9,272 nucleotides of DNA from Clostridiales bacterium (GTDB taxonomy: Bacteria > Bacillota > Peptococcia > Peptococcales > Peptococcaceae). The DNA lies in the NCBI GenBank assembly GCA_003343815.1, contig QAKL01000044.1, positions 5,672 through 14,943 of the forward strand, in the 5' to 3' direction. Numbering within the stretch: the stretch's first letter is position 1; every line of letters begins with the position of its first letter. Below are positions 5,470 through 9,272 of this stretch, piece by piece. The position numbers and the translations under genes were made by a program. The notes beneath the pieces were generated by a model. The model made no database searches. It saw nothing but the letters and a program-made list of their open reading frames with translations, and was not told the DNA's origin.

Positions 5470-5491
5470 AATAAAGAGTCTTTATTATAAT
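5470..5491. promoter_or_regulatory. 17-bp palindrome abutting a TATAAT hexamer
   Basis: AATAAAGA (5470-5477) and TCTTTATT (5479-5486) are perfect inverted copies around a single G. A perfect TATAAT (5486-5491) overlaps the right arm by one base. No good -35 lies at the right distance (about GACAAT at 5462-5467). It could be an operator for an upstream hyd promoter. The one-base centre and AT-only arms make a terminator unlikely. Confidence 0.35.
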
Positions 5492-5513
5492 GATGAAACG
5501 ATAAAATTAGGCT

Positions 5514-5531
5514 TTGTGAGATATTTCACTA
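5514..5531. promoter_or_regulatory. Rex-like / CRP-like operator
   Basis: TTGTGAGATATTTCACTA matches the Rex consensus TTGTGAA-N4-TTCACAA at 12 of 14 defined positions. Rex senses NADH/NAD+ and controls fermentative and hydrogenase genes in Bacillota, fitting an operator upstream of an NAD-linked hydrogenase. The same bases also match the CRP-family form TGTGA-N6-TCACA at 9 of 10 positions, so the regulator is uncertain. It lies about 30 bp upstream of the first -35, further than typical repressor sites. Confidence 0.45.
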
Positions 5532-5560
5532 ATTTTATAAAAAGAATACACGTTTCTCAT

Positions 5561-5589
5561 TTGAAACTTTTATTTCAATATACTATAAA
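5561..5589 (+). promoter_or_regulatory. hydCBA promoter P1
   Basis: TTGAAA (5561-5566), 17-bp spacer, TATAAA (5584-5589). The -35 forms the left half of TTGAAA-N6-TTTCAA (5561-5578), a dyad inside the promoter that could be an operator. P1 lies exactly 34 bp upstream of P2. Confidence 0.55.
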
Positions 5590-5594
5590 TAAAT

Positions 5595-5623
5595 TTGAAA
5601 TTTATATTGATTTATAGTATGAT
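5595..5623 (+). promoter_or_regulatory. hydCBA promoter P2 within nested dyads
   Basis: TTGAAA (5595-5600), 17-bp spacer, TATGAT (5618-5623); the start would be near 5630. It is embedded in two inverted repeats: TACTATAAA/TTTATAGTA (5581-5589 and 5611-5619) and the 15-bp palindrome TAAATTT-G-AAATTTA (5590-5604). The second covers the -35, so a dimeric regulator bound there would block the polymerase. Confidence 0.65.
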
Positions 5624-5639
5624 AGAAATAACAGTTCTC

Positions 5640-5748
5640 TTAAAGCTTTTCGGCGTTGGAGCCGCAGAAAAGCTGAAGATGACCGTAAAATAAGACGATT
5701 CTTTAATTAATCGGAAATCAGGAGCAATCCTGTTATTTTACCATTTAA
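5640..5748 (+). ncRNA. Structured 5' leader of hydCBA (candidate cis-acting RNA)
   Basis: Three nested or adjacent helices can be read directly. Hairpin 1: AGCTTTTC (5644-5651) pairs with GAAAAGCT (5667-5674), with an inner GGC/GCC stem and loop GTTGGA. A long-range stem GTAAAATAA (5685-5693) / TTATTTTAC (5733-5741) then encloses two hairpins: CGATT/AATCG (5696-5700, 5709-5713) and CAGGA/TCCTG (5719-5723, 5728-5732) closed by a GCAA tetraloop. This makes a three-way junction ending about 25 nt before the hydC ATG. No T-run follows, so it is not a transcription attenuator in this form. I recognise no known riboswitch core. It could be a ligand sensor, a translation or RNA-stability element, or a protein-binding site. 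Confidence 0.5.
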
Positions 5749-5765
5749 AAGGGGGAAAAGGAAAA

Positions 5766-6266
5766 ATGGCATGTTCATGTAATGCTAAAAATCAAGAAAA
5801 GTATCAAGAGCTTGATGCAGTAATTGCCGAGTATATTAACGAGCCCGGAAGCTTGATTAACGTACTGCACAAAGCGCAGGGCATTTTCGGCTATCTGCCG
5901 GAGGAAGTTCAGGTTTATATCGCTGAAAAGATGGATATTCCTCTTAGCGAAATTTACGGTGTAGTTACTTTCTACGCTTTGTTTACCACTGAGCCGAAAG
6001 GTAAATATAACTTCAATATTTGCTTGGGTACCGCATGTTATGTAAAAGGTTCCGGTAAAATTTTGGAGAGAGTGGAAACTGAATTGGGAATTAAATTGGA
6101 TCAGACCAGCGCCGATGGGTTATTCTCCATCGAGGCTTGCCGCTGCGTAGGTGCATGCGGTTTGGCTCCGGTTATGACTGTAAACGGCGAGGTTTACGGC
6201 CGCTTAACTCCGGATATGGTACCGGCTATTATCAAAAAATATAAAGATTTAGAAGCAGCAAACTAG
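5766..6266 (+). CDS. hydC: NAD-linked [FeFe]-hydrogenase subunit HydC (NuoE-like)
   Basis: A 166-residue thioredoxin-fold protein of the NuoE/24-kDa family that binds one [2Fe-2S] cluster, acting with HydB and HydA in a soluble complex. Predicted ligands are Cys86, Cys91, Cys127 and Cys131 (CLGTAC at 86-91, CVGAC at 127-131). An N-terminal helical part (about 10-75) carries IFGYLPEEVQ and the EIYGVVTFYALF segment. A further Cys125 lies next to the cluster motif, and MACSC adds two at the N-terminus. Purine-rich GGGGGAAAAGG (5751-5761) precedes the ATG. It begins the hyd operon, 16 bp before hydB. Complex I NuoE is the alternative, but the hydB and hydA neighbours settle the hydrogenase assignment. 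Confidence 0.93.
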   Translation: MACSCNAKNQEKYQELDAVIAEYINEPGSLINVLHKAQGIFGYLPEEVQVYIAEKMDIPLSEIYGVVTFYALFTTEPKGKYNFNICLGTACYVKGSGKILERVETELGIKLDQTSADGLFSIEACRCVGACGLAPVMTVNGEVYGRLTPDMVPAIIKKYKDLEAAN

Positions 6267-6282
6267 GAGGTGTGACGAAGTC

Positions 6283-8169
6283 ATGAAACGTATTGAGAGT
6301 TTTGAAGAATTAAAAGCTATGCAAGTTGCCGAAAGAGCAAAAATGACCGTCCGTGACGGACTCGCTCCTACTGAGGCAAATTTGGCTAAACATCAGGTTT
6401 TAATCTGCGCTGGTACCGGCTGTACCTCTAATAAAAGCGCTGAGGTTAAGGCTGCATTGGAAGCAAAATTGGCAGCTGAGGGAATGGATAAAGAGATCCA
6501 AGTCGTCCAGACCGGCTGCTTTGGTTTCTGCTCCTTGGGGCCTATTATGGTAGTTTATCCGGAAGGCACTTTCTACAACAAAGTAGAGGCTAAGGATATT
6601 GACGAGATCGTTGAGAAACATTTTAAAAACGGCGAATTGGTTGAGAGATTGCTCTACACTATCCCCGGCACTAAAGAGCATGCTAAGGATATGAAGCACA
6701 TTCCTTTCTTCCAGAAACAAAAACGTATCGCTTTGCGTAACTGCGGTACCATCGATCCGGAAAAAATCGAAGAAGCTATCGCTCATTACGCTTACCAAGG
6801 CTTAGGCCGTGCTTTAACTACGATGAATTCTCAGGATATTATCCAAGAATTATTAGACAGCGGTATCCGCGGTCGTGGCGGCGGCGGTTTCCCGACGGGC
6901 TTAAAGTGGAAATTTGCTACCGGTTATTCTGCTGATCAGAAATATGTCGTATGTAATGCCGACGAGGGCGACCCGGGTGCATTTATGGACCGTTCCGTTT
7001 TGGAGGGCGACCCGCACAGCGTCATCGAGGCTATGGCTATCGGCGGTTACTGCATCGGTGCTAATCAGGGTTATGTTTATATCCGTGCTGAGTATCCGAT
7101 CGCTGTACATCGTTTGGAAATTGCAATCAAAGAGGCTCGTGAGATTGGCTTATTGGGCAAAAACATCATGGGCACCGGCTTTGATTTTGATATTGATATT
7201 CGTTTGGGTGCAGGCGCATTCGTCTGCGGTGAGGAAACCGCGCTTCTGACTTCTGTCGAGGGTAAACGTGGTGAGCCGCGTCCGCGTCCGCCGTTCCCGG
7301 CTGAAAAAGGTTTGTGGAATAAACCTACTTTCGTTAACAACGTAGAGACTTTGGCTTGTATTTCTTACATCTTCTTAAAAGGTGCGCAGGAATTCGCAAG
7401 TGTCGGTACCGAGAAATCCAAAGGTACTAAAGTATTCGCGATGAGCGGTAAGATCAACAATATCGGTTTGGTTGAGGTTCCGATGGGTACTACTTTGCGC
7501 GAGATCATTTATGATATCGGCGGCGGTATCCCCGGCGGCAAAGCCTTTAAAGCTGCGCAGACCGGTGGTCCTTCCGGCGGTTGCTTACCGGCAGATTTGT
7601 TGGATACACAGATCGACTTTGACAGCTTGGTTAAAGCCGGCTCGATGATGGGCTCCGGCGGTTTGATCGTCATGGACGAGACTGACTGCATGGTTGACAT
7701 CGCGAAATTCTTCGTTGAGTTTACTCAGGATGAGTCCTGCGGTAAATGCACTCCGTGCCGTATCGGTACCAAACGTATTTTGGAGATTTTGACCAAAATC
7801 ACCGAGGGCAAAGGCGAGGAAGGCGATATTGAAAAATTGGAAGCTTTGGCTAAAAACATCAGCACTTCTGCATTGTGCGCGTTAGGCCAGACTGCTCCGA
7901 ACCCGGTATTGGCTACTTTGAAATTCTTCCGTGAAGAATACGAAGCTCATATCAGAGATAAAAAGTGCCCTGCCGGTAAATGCAAGAGCCTCTTTACAAT
8001 GGTTATTGATCCTGAGAAATGCAAAGGCTGCACCTTGTGCGCACGCAACTGCCCGGTCGGTGCTATTACCGGTACGGTCAGAAATCCGCATGTTATTGAT
8101 GCAGAGAAATGCATTAAATGCGGTGTGTGCTTAGACAACTGCAGATTCGGCGCAATTTCTAAACAATAA
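6283..8169 (+). CDS. hydB: NAD-linked [FeFe]-hydrogenase subunit HydB (NuoF-like, FMN)
   Basis: A 628-residue flavoprotein, the NAD(H)-reactive subunit and the likely seat of electron bifurcation, close in length to T. maritima HydB. Domains in order: an N-terminal thioredoxin-like [2Fe-2S] domain (about 37-115; Cys42, Cys47, Cys79, Cys83); NuoF core with the NADH/FMN site GRGGGGFPTGLKW (197-209) and NADEGDPGAFMDR (225-237); GAGAFVCGEETALLTS (309-324); an SLBB-like part (about 385-450); a [4Fe-4S] site with Cys486, Cys489, Cys492 and Cys532; CPAGKC (562-567); and a C-terminal ferredoxin domain with two CxxCxxCxxxC clusters (580-590, 610-620). The extra N- and C-terminal domains separate it from plain complex I NuoF. 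AGGAGGTG (6265-6272) is its ribosome binding site. Confidence 0.95.
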   Translation: MKRIESFEELKAMQVAERAKMTVRDGLAPTEANLAKHQVLICAGTGCTSNKSAEVKAALEAKLAAEGMDKEIQVVQTGCFGFCSLGPIMVVYPEGTFYNKVEAKDIDEIVEKHFKNGELVERLLYTIPGTKEHAKDMKHIPFFQKQKRIALRNCGTIDPEKIEEAIAHYAYQGLGRALTTMNSQDIIQELLDSGIRGRGGGGFPTGLKWKFATGYSADQKYVVCNADEGDPGAFMDRSVLEGDPHSVIEAMAIGGYCIGANQGYVYIRAEYPIAVHRLEIAIKEAREIGLLGKNIMGTGFDFDIDIRLGAGAFVCGEETALLTSVEGKRGEPRPRPPFPAEKGLWNKPTFVNNVETLACISYIFLKGAQEFASVGTEKSKGTKVFAMSGKINNIGLVEVPMGTTLREIIYDIGGGIPGGKAFKAAQTGGPSGGCLPADLLDTQIDFDSLVKAGSMMGSGGLIVMDETDCMVDIAKFFVEFTQDESCGKCTPCRIGTKRILEILTKITEGKGEEGDIEKLEALAKNISTSALCALGQTAPNPVLATLKFFREEYEAHIRDKKCPAGKCKSLFTMVIDPEKCKGCTLCARNCPVGAITGTVRNPHVIDAEKCIKCGVCLDNCRFGAISKQ

Positions 8170-8184
8170 GAAGGGGTGATAATT

Positions 8185-9272
8185 GTGGAAATGGTAAATG
8201 TTATTATAGATGGTAAATCTGTAGAAGTTGAAAAAGGTTCTACAGTTCTCTTGGCAGCACAAAAAGCCGGCGTGCATATTCCGACTTTGTGCTATTTAAA
8301 AGATGTTAATGCTATCGGCGCTTGCCGTGTTTGCTTGGTAGAAGTAAAAGGTGCCAAAGCTTTACAGCCGGCTTGCGTTTATCCGGTCAGCGATGGTTTG
8401 GAAGTTCACACCAATACTCCGAAAGTACGCGAGGCTCGTAAAGCTGTTGTTGAGTTGTTGTTATCCAACCACCCGGCAGACTGCTTGACCTGCGTGCGCA
8501 GCGGCAACTGCGAATTGCAGACTATGGCTCAGCAGATGGGTATCAGAGAAATTCGCTTTGAAGGCGAAAAGAGCACTTTCCCGATTGATGACCGCAGCGT
8601 GGCTATCGTCAGAGATCCTAATAAATGTATCCTTTGCCGTCGCTGTGTAGCTACCTGCCAAAAGGTACAGGGCGTCAGCATTTTAGGTTTGGTTAACCGC
8701 GGTTTCAATTCGACGGTTGGTACAGCGTTCAATCATCCGTTAGATGATATCAACTGCGCATTGTGCGGTCAGTGCATTAACGCCTGCCCGGTCGGCGCGT
8801 TAAGCGAAAAAGACGATACTGCTAAAGTTTGGGCTGCTTTGGCTGATGAAAACAAACATTGCATCGTTCAATTCTCTCCGGCTGTTCGTATCGCGATCAG
8901 CGAGGAATTCGGTATTCCGATGGGCGAGATTTCCACCGGTAAAACCGTTGCAGCTTTGAGAAGATTAGGCTTTGACAAAGTATTCGATACCAACTGGTCT
9001 GCTGACTTGACCATTATGGAGGAAGGCAACGAATTGTTGCAGAGAATTCAAAACGGCGGTGTTCTGCCGCAGATCACCTCTTGCAGCCCGGGCTGGATTA
9101 AATATTGCGAACATCACTACCCGGATCAATTAGATCATTTGTCCAGTGCGAAATCTCCGCAGCAGATGTTTGGCGCTATCGCTAAAACCTACTACGCTGA
9201 AAAAGCCGGCATTGATCCCGCTACTATTTTCAGCTGCTCGGTAATGCCGTGTACTGCGAAAAAATATGAGTG
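8185..9272 (+). CDS. hydA: [FeFe]-hydrogenase catalytic subunit HydA, 3' end beyond window
   Basis: 362 codons are visible without a stop; the gene continues past the window. It makes or oxidises H2 at the H-cluster in the HydABC complex. N-terminal plant-type [2Fe-2S] domain (Cys36, Cys47, Cys50, Cys64); His-Cys3 [4Fe-4S] site (His96, Cys100, Cys103, Cys109); two ferredoxin clusters (Cys148/151/154/158, Cys191/194/197/201). The H-cluster domain begins near 225 with the first signature TSCSPGW (298-304) and second MPCTAKKYE (354-362); the third lies outside. TSCSP, rather than TSCCP, is a form I associate with trimeric NAD-dependent enzymes. GTG 8185 is preferred over ATG 8191 because AAGGGGTG (8171-8178) lies 6 nt before it. 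HydB is 15 bp upstream. Confidence 0.95.
   Translation, partial: MEMVNVIIDGKSVEVEKGSTVLLAAQKAGVHIPTLCYLKDVNAIGACRVCLVEVKGAKALQPACVYPVSDGLEVHTNTPKVREARKAVVELLLSNHPADCLTCVRSGNCELQTMAQQMGIREIRFEGEKSTFPIDDRSVAIVRDPNKCILCRRCVATCQKVQGVSILGLVNRGFNSTVGTAFNHPLDDINCALCGQCINACPVGALSEKDDTAKVWAALADENKHCIVQFSPAVRIAISEEFGIPMGEISTGKTVAALRRLGFDKVFDTNWSADLTIMEEGNELLQRIQNGGVLPQITSCSPGWIKYCEHHYPDQLDHLSSAKSPQQMFGAIAKTYYAEKAGIDPATIFSCSVMPCTAKKYE

Noticed and set aside
5438..5490. Terminator for the par operon
   Set aside because: The 5470-5486 palindrome is AT-only with a one-base centre, and GTAAGC/GCTAAC nearby has a mismatch and no T-run.
5552..5567. GTTTC-N6-GAAAC resembling parS
   Set aside because: The parS half-sites are separated by 4 bp (ACGT); here the gap is 6 bp without CG, so ParB should not recognise it.
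5679..5693. Four-codon mini-ORF (MTVK) in the hydC leader
   Set aside because: No SD upstream, and it lies within the predicted closing stem of the leader.

Overview
The window looks like a bacterial replication-origin neighbourhood from a low-to-moderate-GC anaerobic Bacillota. The gene order rpmH-rnpA-yidD-yidC-khpB(jag)-parA-parB, DnaA boxes upstream of rpmH, parS sites in front of parA and strong AGGAGG-type ribosome binding sites all point this way. The trimeric NAD-linked [FeFe]-hydrogenase operon implies a fermentative anaerobe. The YidC and L34 sequences remind me of Negativicutes, but I hold that placement with low confidence.

Layout, all genes on the + strand. 1-257: right part of an oriC-like intergenic region with DnaA boxes, phased A-tracts and a strong rpmH promoter; dnaA would be expected divergently to the left. 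258-2705: ribosomal protein L34, RNase P protein, YidD, YidC insertase and the KhpB/Jag RNA-binding protein, closed by a 15-bp terminator hairpin. 2744-2895: two parS sites exactly 40 bp apart and a parA promoter. 2896-5437: parA and parB, overlapping by 8 nt, followed by two small four-helix membrane proteins. These two are tandem paralogues of each other, belong to no family I recognise, and the first is translationally coupled to parB. 5438-5765: a 328-bp AT-rich control region with a cre-like site, palindromes, a Rex/CRP-like operator, tandem promoters and a folded 5' leader. 5766-9272: hydC-hydB-hydA, an electron-bifurcating type (group A3) [FeFe]-hydrogenase; hydA is cut by the window end.

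How the parts work together. The first block makes RNA-processing and membrane-insertion components, with expression probably tied to the origin through a DnaA box lying between the -35 and -10 of the rpmH promoter. ParA, ParB and parS form a chromosome segregation system, and the paired membrane proteins are co-translated with it. HydABC couples NADH and reduced ferredoxin oxidation to H2 production, or the reverse; its control region carries motifs suited to redox and carbon control.

Points most worth a second look: the unrecognised paralogous membrane pair after parB; the structured hydC leader, which could be a riboswitch or a stability element and matches none I recognise; and the yidC start, where a perfect hairpin separates a strong Shine-Dalgarno from a TTG codon and would bring them to normal spacing when folded. 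No CRISPR array, tRNA, rRNA or mobile element was seen.
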